DNA from: CAVXTT01 sp963764685
Lineage (GTDB): Bacteria; Bacteroidota; Ignavibacteria; Ignavibacteriales; Ignavibacteriaceae
Direction: 5' to 3'
NCBI GenBank assembly: GCA_963764685.1
Contig: CAVXTT010000003.1
Location: forward strand, 1-64,000
DNA: 64,000 nt
The position numbers were made by a program, and so were the translations under genes. Numbering within the stretch: the stretch's first letter is position 1; every line of letters starts with the position of its first letter. Of the stretch, positions 44,160 to 53,477 are shown in pieces. Under the pieces are notes generated by a model. It was not told the DNA's origin and did not search any database. It saw nothing but the letters and a program-made list of their open reading frames with translations.

Positions 44160-46700
44160 CTATTTCATCATTATCATTTTTTTAGTTGCGACAAAATTCT
44201 TTCCGTCAAAACCTGCAGCAGTCATAGTATAATAGTATATCCCGCTCGAGAGATTTTGTGCATTATAAGTTACGTCGTGAATACCAGCTTTATAATCCTG
44301 ATCAACAATCAGGTCAATTCTTTCACCAAGTGTATTAAACAGCTCTATTCTTACCTTTGCATCCACCGGTGAGGAGAATGTAATGCTGGTTGAAGGATTA
44401 AAAGGATTCGGATGATTCTGACTCAGGAAGAATGCTCTTGGCAAACCGACATCTACACGGATCGAATTCAGATAATTGAATGACCCGTCAAAGTCTACCT
44501 GCTTGATCCTGTAAAAATAAACTCCGCTTTCAACCGAATAATCATTGTAATAATACTTTGTAAATTCAGTGGTGGTTCCCTTACCCTCTAAATATGATAA
44601 TGAAGTAAAGTTCTCATTATCACGGCTTCTCTCAATATAAAATCCCGAGTTATTTAATTCTGATGCGGTAATCCAGTTAAGTGCAACACCGCCGTCAATA
44701 ACATCTGCAACAAAAGTAATCAGTTCGACAGGGACAGCCTCATCGATGGTAAAGTTCTGGTTCGATATATCGAAGAAAATATTTCCTGCAGCTGCAACTT
44801 TTATTCTTGCCAGACTGGTCTGATGATCGGGAAGTGTAATCTGTTCGCTTCCGTCATTGGGAGTATTTGCTGCCAGCGTATATTGATATGTGTTTCCCCC
44901 ATCTACGGATAAGAGGATATTTACATTGGCGCAGTTAACCGGACTTGCTGTTGTATTTGCCACATCCCAGGTAATGGTCTGGGATGTTAATCCCGGCCAC
45001 GATACATTAGTATTAGGTGAGGTTACCAGGAATGGTCCTGCATCTGCTGTAACAGCAAAAGTTATCTGCTTCCAGTCCACTCCTCCCCCGGTAATTCTGT
45101 TATCCCTTGCAGTCATTCTAAAGGAAAGATTTCTTGTATAAGTTGGAAGGATCTCACCTATTGTAGTTGTATTATTTAACAGCGAGCTTAGCTTTGGAAA
45201 TGTCCTTGTAGGGGAAGTTACTGAAGTAAACGATCTGAAAATAGGTGCGTTGCCTGAAGGTGCTGTCGGAGCTCCGGCAGGACCCAGATCATATTCTTCC
45301 CAGCAATAAACAAGAGGATCGCCGTCAGGATCTACAGCTGCTCCTGTTAATGCAAAAGGTGTACTTTTAGGAATAGTAAATCCTCCTGCCGGGAGAGTTA
45401 TCTGCGGAGGATTATTTCCTGTATTGGTAGTTACGGGACAGCTGTTGCCGTTTCCGTTATTTGTATAGTAGACTATTTCATCAAAACTTCTTACATGAAA
45501 ATATGCATCGCTGTTATTCTGAAGATTATGAGGTGCACAGATACCGGCATAAGCCATAATAGTTGAACCGCTTCCGGGTTCATAAGCAGAACCTGCAGAT
45601 CTGTTTCCGCCTCCGCAGGCACCGGCCTCACTATTAAATGAATGGTTACCGCCATACTGATGTCCCATCTCGTGTGCAACGTAATCAATATAAAAAGGAT
45701 CTCCGATAGGTGAGGGTAATCCTGTTACTCCTCTTGCTTTCGTAGAAGGATTGCAGACACAGCTGAGATATGCTACCCCGCCGCCGCCTGTACTGAATAC
45801 GTGCCCGATATCGTAATTAGCAGTGCCGATGACAGCATCAAGTGTTGTCTGGTTCTGTGTCAGCATTGCAGAGCCGTTACTATTTGTATATGGGTCGGTA
45901 CTTGGGTTCGTATATATTATCAGGTCATTATTGGCGATAAGAACCATTTTTATAGCCATTTCAACCTGGTATACACCCGTAACTCTGTTAAGTGCTGTAA
46001 CTACTGCAGCAAGTCCCAGGGCAACTGTTCCGCCGTGATAAATTGTATATTCACCCGTTGCAGCAATTGCAACCCTGTAAGTTCTAAGCTGGGGACCTGT
46101 AGGGATATCGATATCATTCTGATGAAGCTGCTCGAGTTCTCTCATAGTTTGTTCATCATAAAGAACTTCACATTCAAAGCCCTCTTCGCGGGTGTAGTTC
46201 CTGGTGTAGTATGAAATATAATTTTCAGTGTCTCCTTTACTGTAAGGATCTATGAATACTCTTCCGTCGGGAGAAAGTATCATTGCGTGGAATCCCTGGG
46301 GGGTTAAATCTAGTCTCACATTGTTTAATGAAGATTTAATGCTGACACCCGCATAAGTTTTTATTTCAGGGTATCTTACTGCAAGTCCCGATTCCATCAC
46401 AGGAGATTCGACGACTTCAAATATTTCATACGATCCATCAGGTAAGGGGAGAGCAATATTAATTCCTTTAATATTCTTTCCGATTATCTCCATGGGTGCT
46501 GAAACAAGCAGGTTTCTAAGAGCAGGCACATCCAGGGAGAGAGTTCTGTATTCCGCAGGAATTATAACCCTGTCCCCGGTTACACTAATTTGATTTTCCT
46601 GAATATCATTCCAGTATGAAGGAGCGGTCTGCGCATACGAAGTGATAGTTAAGAAAAACACCAGCAGAAGAATTGACAATGAACGGTACACTAATAACAT
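44160..46700 (-). CDS. Reprolysin-like secreted metalloprotease with T9SS sorting domain
   Basis: 846 residues. The signal peptide ends near SYAQT, and a propeptide-like region precedes a metzincin catalytic domain. The zinc site is VAHEMGHQYGGNHSF with His343, Glu344, His347 and His353 in the HExxHxxGxxH order; IMAYAGIC supplies the Met-turn. Similar reprolysin-type T9SS proteases are common in Bacteroidota. A cadherin/Ig-like region comes next, then the shared module VPVELITFVADVIDGGVALN with GKGTTTEF. The C-terminus is the sorting domain with NHPNPFNPSTSITFSSP. Expected role: degradation of extracellular protein. The frame is intact. Confidence 0.9.
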   Translation of the reverse strand: MLLVYRSLSILLLVFFLTITSYAQTAPSYWNDIQENQISVTGDRVIIPAEYRTLSLDVPALRNLLVSAPMEIIGKNIKGINIALPLPDGSYEIFEVVESPVMESGLAVRYPEIKTYAGVSIKSSLNNVRLDLTPQGFHAMILSPDGRVFIDPYSKGDTENYISYYTRNYTREEGFECEVLYDEQTMRELEQLHQNDIDIPTGPQLRTYRVAIAATGEYTIYHGGTVALGLAAVVTALNRVTGVYQVEMAIKMVLIANNDLIIYTNPSTDPYTNSNGSAMLTQNQTTLDAVIGTANYDIGHVFSTGGGGVAYLSCVCNPSTKARGVTGLPSPIGDPFYIDYVAHEMGHQYGGNHSFNSEAGACGGGNRSAGSAYEPGSGSTIMAYAGICAPHNLQNNSDAYFHVRSFDEIVYYTNNGNGNSCPVTTNTGNNPPQITLPAGGFTIPKSTPFALTGAAVDPDGDPLVYCWEEYDLGPAGAPTAPSGNAPIFRSFTSVTSPTRTFPKLSSLLNNTTTIGEILPTYTRNLSFRMTARDNRITGGGVDWKQITFAVTADAGPFLVTSPNTNVSWPGLTSQTITWDVANTTASPVNCANVNILLSVDGGNTYQYTLAANTPNDGSEQITLPDHQTSLARIKVAAAGNIFFDISNQNFTIDEAVPVELITFVADVIDGGVALNWITASELNNSGFYIERSRDNENFTSLSYLEGKGTTTEFTKYYYNDYSVESGVYFYRIKQVDFDGSFNYLNSIRVDVGLPRAFFLSQNHPNPFNPSTSITFSSPVDAKVRIELFNTLGERIDLIVDQDYKAGIHDVTYNAQNLSSGIYYYTMTAAGFDGKNFVATKKMIMMK

Positions 46701-46840
46701 ATCAATATTCCTATAAATTATAAATTGAACGTATTGAATTATCAGTAGGATTTCGGAGGTTTAAATTTACCGGTTATATGTAAATAAACCAAAAGATATT
46801 TGCCCCGAAAGTCACTTATGATTTTGTTAATGAATAGAAG

Positions 46841-46873
46841 AGGGCTTCAGTATTATTATCAGTCTGAAGCCCT
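46841..46873 (-). terminator. Hairpin after the FG-GAP protein gene
   Basis: AGGGCTTCAG (46841-46850) and CTGAAGCCCT (46864-46873), a perfect 10-bp stem 12 bases after the stop. There is no strong T tract, so it is only a probable terminator. Confidence 0.6.
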
Positions 46874-46884
46874 AAGGCTAATTC

Positions 46885-48913
46885 CTATTTCGAATAAATT
46901 AGTTTTCTTGTTAATAAAACATCCCCTGATGCCAGCGTGTAGAAATAAACACCGCTTGAAAGTCTGTAATTATCAGGTCTGAAAGTAATTTCATAAGCTC
47001 CCGGATTTTTTTCCTCATTCACAAGAGTTGCAATTTCACGTCCCAGAATGTCGTGCAGTTTTAAAGTAATATGACTGCCTTTGCTTCCATCGGGCACTTC
47101 GAACCGGATCTTTGTCTCGGGATTAAAGGGATTGGGATAATTCTGATCAAGCTGAAGATCAAATGATATCAATACCTCTGCTTCGGCTGCCTGTGAATAG
47201 GTAAATGTACCATCATAATCGAGCTGTTTTAATCTATAGATATATTTGCCGTTTTCAGAAGGTTTATCTTTATAAAAATATGATTGTATTTCGGAAGTTG
47301 TCCCTTTGCCTGGAACAAATCCTAAGTTTGTCCAGGAACCATCATTTGCTTTCCGTTCAACCTGGAAACCATAATTATTTTTTTCAGAAGCAGTTTGCCA
47401 TTGCAGCAGGATCTCTTTGTCTAAGTAATCAGCCGAAAAGGACATAAGCTCCACAGGGACAAGAGATGGGTCGGCAATGAATAATACTACTGGATTCCTC
47501 GCTGTTCCTACTGCAAGGTCGAGCCATCCGTCACCATTTACATCCCCGAATGAGATAGAAGTAGCGGATGCGGCTGCTATATATGTCCAGGTAGGAGCAC
47601 TGTCCAGAACCCCGCCCCTGTTTATAAATATCTCAACTCTCTTGCTCCCGAAATGAACAACAGCCAGATCAGGATACCCATCCCTGTTAACGTCACCCCA
47701 GATAAGTTCCTGGACAGAAGTGCTTGAAGAACTGGATGCCCAGTATGGAGTTGAAGATAACACACCACCGTTATTTTTATAGACGTAATTCGGTATACCG
47801 CTGCCGCCGATTGCAAGATCCATAAAACCATCCCGGTCTATATCCGCCCAGGCAATACCTTTCTGCCCTTGAGTTGTTCCGCCAGTCCACCCGGGTAATG
47901 AGTTCAGTACACTGTTATTATTAAAATATACTCCCGCCTCAAAATACACCCACTTTGCTGCAGCAAGATCACCGTGCTTGATATATGTATAACTTATATC
48001 AACCTGTGCCCCGGCAGCAGGTTTATAACCGAGGGATATCCAGCAATTCAGGGGGTCATAGGCATAAGTATCTATGGGATTGCCGTTAACTGATACAACA
48101 TCTATTGAGTAAACGGGAGTCATTGGAATTAGAAAGCAATACCCTGTACCGGTGGCTGTGTAGGTAAGATTATCCTGTGTCAGGTCGCTGTTGTTTATAT
48201 CTGCGAAGGCAACGGAGTTGGTTATCATTTCATCCCCGGATGTCCAGGTCGGTGTTGTTGAAAGCACCCCGTTATTATTATGGAAAACATATATCGGTTT
48301 ATAGGGCTGAGGATCAACACCCTGATTTCCCATAGCAAGATCCATAAAGCCGTCCCCGTCCAGATCATTAAATGCACCGCCGACTGTCCACACATTAGGT
48401 TCATTTGAAATCCAGGCAGGGTACTCTCGATACACCCGAATCAGAATTTAAATAAAGAGTGGAGTGCTGAAACTGTCCGTTCACTGAAAACAGGTCAGCT
48501 TTCCCGTCCTTATTTACATCTGCCCAGCGGACATCCATAGTTGTTCTTTCGTCAGCTGATATCCAGGCAGGCAGAGTATCGAGGACACCATTATCATTCC
48601 TGAATATCATATTCTCATAATCATTGATCGGAGGATAGGACTGACTGTAATAGCATCCTACAGCAAGATCGAGATCGCCGTCGTTATCATAATCGCCGAA
48701 TGCCATACCGCCGATCTGCCTGTCACGCTGTGCAGCCCAGCTTGGGGTGCCGTGGAATGGAACATCCTGATAATTTAGTATTTCAGGATGAGCGGGGGTA
48801 TATTCATAAGTGTTTGTCTGTGCGCCATCAGGTGAGATATCTGTAAAAACCTGCTGGGAATAAGAAAAGCGGACGAGAAGAACTGTCATTAAAGCAGTAT
48901 AAAACAATTTCAT
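46885..48913 (-). CDS. FG-GAP repeat secreted protein with T9SS sorting domain, frameshifted
   Basis: About 675 residues joined. A signal peptide is followed by FG-GAP propeller repeats with Ca-binding loops: GDYDNDGDLDLAVGCYYSQ, ADVNKDGKADLFSVNGQ, NDLDGDGFMDLAMGNQG, ADIDRDGFMDLAIGGSG, GDVNRDGYPDLAVVHFG. The frame breaks at 48419-48421; one C fewer in the CCC run gives SGVSRVPAWISNEPNVW. The shared module follows (VPVELMSFSADYLDKEILLQ, GKGTTSEIQSYFYKDK), then NYPNPFNPETKIRFEVPD and SGVYFYTLASG. It is probably an adhesin or polymer-binding surface protein. No active-site motif is visible. Confidence 0.85.
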
Positions 48914-49051
48914 AAAAAGCTCCCAAGTACTCGAAAATTACTGTACTAATTATAATTAAAAGATGGGAGTATATCTAAAGAAATTATGATGAAAAGTTTT
49001 CTCGTGCAGACGTGCGATCGTGCGGTCGAAATAAGGACTCGTAAATTGATC

Positions 49052-50748
49052 TTACTTCAAGTATATCATTTTAATTTTTTGGGAAAACTGCCCATCCAGT
49101 TTTAATTCACAAAAATAAATCCCCGAAGTTAAATTGTACTTTCGGGCATCGAAATTTACTTCGTAGGAGCCTGATGGTTGTTCTTCATATACCAGTGCAG
49201 CAATTTCACTACCCAGTATATCGTAGATTTTCAGGGACACAATCTGAGTACCGCCAGCTTGTATCCGGTACTTTATCATTGTAGAAGGATTAAACGGATT
49301 CGGATAGTTTTGTTCTAAAGCGAACCTCTCAGGCAGTTCAGCATCAATTTCTTCATTTACTGAAACAACCATATCACTCCGTCCCTTGAAGATTATTACA
49401 TAACCTCTATTATTTTCGCCATATGGACACGCGATAACTACATAATCTTTTACCCCGTTACCATTCTGATCTCCGCAGCCAAGTGCTTTTTGAGGGAAAG
49501 ACACAGAAAAAGATTCCAATAAACCCCTCAAACCATAAGGATTTTGATTGCTTATATGAGGCCCACCTAAATGTACACTGAATGTTTTGTATCCTACGCC
49601 CATAAGTAGATAATCCTCATCACCATCGTTATTCCAGTCGCCTACATTATGACAAACATACCCTACTTGAATATCATCAGTAGTTGAATCAATATCAGAC
49701 ATATAAAATGATGGTATTGTGTCAACTATATTAACTGAACCATAATGTACATGATTAGTTGAATCTGTTTTTAAATGACTTATGATCAAATCGCTGAATC
49801 CATCAGAATTTATATCCATCATTGATATAATTGTGTTTACCCAGCCATATGAAAATCCATTAGAAATTGCGAAAGATTCATACCTGAGCGTCTCACCGTT
49901 TTCCAGAAATGCAAAATTATCACCTCCCATATATATATGAAGAACTGCAAGGCTGTCACTAAAAGGGACTTTATATATCCTTGAGGTCAGAAGTAAGTCA
50001 TCATAACCATCATTGTTCAGATCCCCGATCTGAAAATATTTTCCAAAGTCTCGTATATATGCCTGGTCGGGAATATATCTACCACTTACAGAATATGTTG
50101 CGCTATCAGAAGGGATTGTGTTTCCCATATAAATATATAACTTACCTACATTAAACTCTGGAAATACATTTATTGAATTTATTGCAAAATCAAACTTACC
50201 GTCATTATTAAAATCTCCATATTCTACACCCACTATGGAGGTCCCCCAGGCAAGTTCATCTCTCAGGGGGTACAGTGTAGGCAGAGGAATTGAATATTCA
50301 GCAGTTGTATCTATTGCAGGAGTACCACTTTGACCGTAGTAAAAAAGAATTTCCCCGTTATAATCGAATTTTGCACTATCGTAATTTGTAAAATGCATTG
50401 CTATCAGATCTTTGAATCCATCCCCATTATAATCACATAATGCAAGCAGTCTTCCCTTATACTGGATATCGAATGTTGAATCCAGCAGACTACCGCCGTA
50501 TAAAACTTTTGTGTCATTCCAGTTGCCGATCACAAAATCAGAGTGTTACCATCCCTGTTCATATCATAACAATCAATATTGAATCCCAAGCCAAAATCTG
50601 ATATTCTTAAATGTTCTTGAGGGTAAAAATTAGGGCTCTGTGGAAAACTGATGGAAGAAAAAAGAAAGATAAACAGGGTGATTATTTTATAAAGATAACT
50701 ATGGTTGCAAAGAAGAAAAAACTGATGGTTATTTTTATTTGCTTTCAT
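49052..50748 (-). CDS. FG-GAP repeat secreted protein with T9SS sorting domain, frameshifted
   Basis: About 565 residues joined. The signal peptide reads FLFSSISFPQS. The frame breaks near 50,532-50,540, where the normal protein would read RDGN-DFVIGNWNDTKVLYGG. Repeats with calcium loops follow: LCDYNGDGFKDLIAM, GDFNNDGKFDFAINS, GDLNNDGYDDLLLTS, MDINSDGFSDLIISH, GDWNNDGDEDYLLMG. The sorting domain NYPNPFNPSTMIKYRIQ ends the protein. Here the Ig-like VPVEL module of the other cargo proteins is absent. A second, truncated copy lies directly upstream. Confidence 0.83.
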
Positions 50749-50759
50749 ACTGCCAGAGA

Positions 50760-51530
50760 TTATTTCAAGTATATCATTTTAATTTTTTGAGAAAATTGCC
50801 CATCCAGTTTTAATTCACAAAAATATGTACCCGAACTCAAGTTGTACTTTGAGGCATCAAAATTTACTTTGTAGTATCCGGATGATTGTTCTTCATTTAC
50901 CAGTACAGCAACTTCGCTGCCAAGTATGTCGTAGATTTTCAGGGACACAATCTGAGTACCGCCAGCTTGTATCCGGTACTTTATCATTGTAGAAGGATTA
51001 AACGGATTCGGATAGTTTTGTTCTAAAGCGAACCTCTCAGGCAGTTCAGCATCAATTTCTTCATTTACTGAAACAACCATATCGCTCCGTCCTTTGAAAA
51101 TTATTAAATATCCCCTTATATCTGTGTTGAAAGGGCACGAAATAACTGCATAATCCTTTACCCCATCACCATTCTGATCTCCACAACCAAGTGCTTTTTG
51201 AGGGAAAAACAGAGAAAAAGATTCCAATAAACCCCTCAAACCATAAGGGTTTTGATTACTGATTCGGGGACCTCCTAAATGTACACTGAAGCCTTTAAAA
51301 CCAGAACCCATCAGAAGAAAATCATCATCACCATCGTTATTCCAGTCGCCTACATTATGACAAATAAACCCAACTTGGATATCATCAGTGGTTGTATCAA
51401 TATCAGTCATATAAAATGATGGTATTGTGTCAATTATATTAACTGAACCATAATGCACATGATTGGTTGAATCAGTTGTTAAATGACTGATGATCAAGTC
51501 ACTGAATCCATCAGAATTTATATCCATCAT
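50760..51530 (-). pseudogene. 5'-truncated tandem duplicate of the preceding FG-GAP T9SS gene
   Basis: 256 residues that match the last half of the neighbouring gene almost residue for residue, from MDINSDGFSDLIISHLTTDS to the C-terminal sorting domain. DNA identity is nearly complete around the NYPNPFNPSTMIKYRIQ region. Homology ends abruptly at about 51,532, with no signal peptide or start region upstream. It is either a deletion relic or the end of a gene split by the repeats further right. Codon-preserving differences in the middle suggest the duplication is not brand new. Confidence 0.78.
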
Positions 51531-52250
51531 AGATCCATATGGAATCTTCTCTTTCTTAAAATTCAGCGTAAAATGTATCGAAGGTCTTTTCCTATCCGAA
51601 AGGACGATTTATTCATTCTGCAAACCTGGATTAAAACTCAGTACAAATAAAGATGAACGGAAGCAACGATAAGTATGGCCTGCCAACAGGTTAGCAGGGT
51701 CGTGCGGGCGAAGCTATAAACAATGTTACTTTATTCAGACAATCCTCCATTCTTCCATCCATCCAATTCCTGTTGTCTGCCTCAAATTGGCCAGATAAAG
51801 GCCTTCCCCTCTTACTCATTCAGCTCTAACGGTACCCAAATCTTACCCAACTACCACAATTTCGGGTTGTGGGTAGCTTGGGTCAGACTTGAGGCCTAGT
51901 TTGTAGGGATGTATTGGCATTTATGTGGCCAATTATGGCTAATTTGTTCCAAAATTGAACTTTTTACAAACATTTTATTAACATTATGCAACAAATCGCT
52001 CAAGAAATATAGTTCAAGGCTAGCTAAAAGCTTTGTAAAGAGCATTTTACTGTATTAAAACAGACAGCTCCAAGGGCTTTATAAGACGTGAGCAAGCTGT
52101 TTACAAGCCGTCTAGAACCAGGTGTTGACGAAGTGTTAATGAAGTGGTTTTTATAAAAAGTTCGATGGCCTGTCCGCCGCAGGCAGGTACGATTGTACGA
52201 TGGTTCGATAGTTCGATGGTGCAAAACGCAAAATGTAAGGAACGCTCAGT
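51531..52250. other. Non-coding region left of the tandem array
   Basis: About 720 bases without a supported gene. Several AT-rich and imperfectly repeated words occur. CCTGTCCGCCGCAGGCAGG (around 52,169-52,187) is a REP-like palindrome with a relative at 52,780-52,799. The simple repeat CGATGGTTCGATAGTTCGAT lies at 52,197-52,220. Confidence 0.45.
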
Positions 52251-52410
52251 GAGCGTTCCGCTATGGGCACCATCCCCAAGATTGCGTTCTGTTAGGGCAA
52301 CCACCCAGATGGCGTTCCGCTAGGGACACCATCCCCCAGATGGCGTTCTGAGAGAGTACACACCCCAGATGGCATTTCGCTACGGACACCCACAAGCGGA
52401 TAGCGTTCCC
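52251..52410. repeat. Degenerate tandem array, 28-31 bp units
   Basis: Six units, each beginning GCGTTCCGC(T)A or a variant (at 52253, 52284, 52312, 52343, 52372 and 52403) and continuing GGGACACCATCCCCCAGATG. Unit starts are 28-31 bases apart. Whole units are similar, with no constant repeat separated by unique spacers, so it is a minisatellite and not a CRISPR. Confidence 0.75.
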
Positions 52411-52861
52411 GTTGATGCAGTCCTCGAATGCCAGAGGGCACTACCAAGGGGATATGAGGAAAGGACAGGTGGCGTGTGCAATTACTACCTAATTATCCGC
52501 AATAGCGCCACCTATCCCTACAGAATTTTTCTTTTCTTTAAATACTTACATCAATCAGGCAATCAATAAAAAAAAGACAACCTGTGCACGGACAGGTCAA
52601 CCCTGGATAAATAATTCACTAATAATGCGAAGTTGACCTGTCCTTTCCGAATGGTGCATCCATCCATCTCCGATGCGTGGGATTGCTTCAGTCGAAGACT
52701 CCTTCGCAATGACGACATTTATTCATACATTCATCCATCCATACATCTCCGGTGCGTGGGATTGCTTCAGTCGAAGACTCCCCTGCCTACCGCAGGCAGA
52801 CTATCGCACTATCATACCATCGCACCATCGTACTATCGCACCATCGCACCATCGCACTAAT
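52411..52861. repeat. Repeat region right of the tandem array
   Basis: Contains two copies of ATGCGTGGGATTGCTTCAGT-type sequence with TCGAAGACTCC (about 52,672-52,705 and 52,751-52,785) and the simple repeat CACCATCGTACTATCGCACC (52,805-52,859). The latter is inverted relative to the CGATGGT repeat at 52.2 kb. No gene is supported. Confidence 0.6.
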
Positions 52862-53476
52862 TTAAACCAGCTTCTGCTTAATCGCCTTTGCTACTGCTTC
52901 GGTTTTTGAGTGTACCTGGAGCTTGCGGTAAATATTCTTAATATGGAAGTGAATAGTTTCTTCGCTGATGATAAGAGAATCGGCAATCATCTTGTAGCTT
53001 TTCCCCTTGCACATCTGCGATAATACTTCTGTCTCCCTTCCCGTTAAATTGGGATCGGGAGATGATCTGAAGGACGTTACAATTCTCCTGGCAATATTGG
53101 TACTCATAGGGGCGCCCCCCTCGTGCACTTCCTTTATGGCCTCAATAAGCCTTGCCGGAGAGGTATTTTTCATCAGGTAGCCGCTGGCACCTGCGCAGAG
53201 GGATTCGAATATAAGTTCATCATCTTTATGGACAGTAAGCATCAGGATATCGACATCAATCTTCTCCCTTATTTTCCTTACGCCTTCTATCCCATTCATT
53301 CCGGGGAGTGTAATATCCATTAAAATAACATCCGGCAGATTCTCCGGGAGATCCTTTAACGCATCTTCACAGCTCCCGAATGCACTAATACACTTGTATC
53401 CTTCGGTGCTGTTGATCAGGTATTTAATGCTCTCTCTTATTTCAGGATCATCTTCAACCAGCGAGACATAAATCAT
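52862..53476 (-). CDS. NarL/LuxR-family response regulator
   Basis: 204 residues from ATG 53476, with AGGAGG upstream; the longer in-frame start overlaps the kinase and is unlikely. Receiver: SLVEDDPEIRE, phosphoacceptor in VILMDITLPGMNG, KNTSPARL. The C-terminal LuxR-type HTH reads NLTGRETEVLSQMCKGKSYK followed by ISEETIHFHIKNIYRKLQVHSKTEAV. It starts one base after the stop of the histidine kinase gene, so the pair is a classical two-component system, probably controlling genes by sensing an external signal through the propeller sensor. Confidence 0.93.
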   Translation of the reverse strand: MIYVSLVEDDPEIRESIKYLINSTEGYKCISAFGSCEDALKDLPENLPDVILMDITLPGMNGIEGVRKIREKIDVDILMLTVHKDDELIFESLCAGASGYLMKNTSPARLIEAIKEVHEGGAPMSTNIARRIVTSFRSSPDPNLTGRETEVLSQMCKGKSYKMIADSLIISEETIHFHIKNIYRKLQVHSKTEAVAKAIKQKLV

Positions 53477-53477
53477 A

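Noticed and set aside
52251..52410. CRISPR array
   Set aside because: The whole unit is repeated with drift. There is no constant repeat with unique spacers, and no cas genes are in the window.
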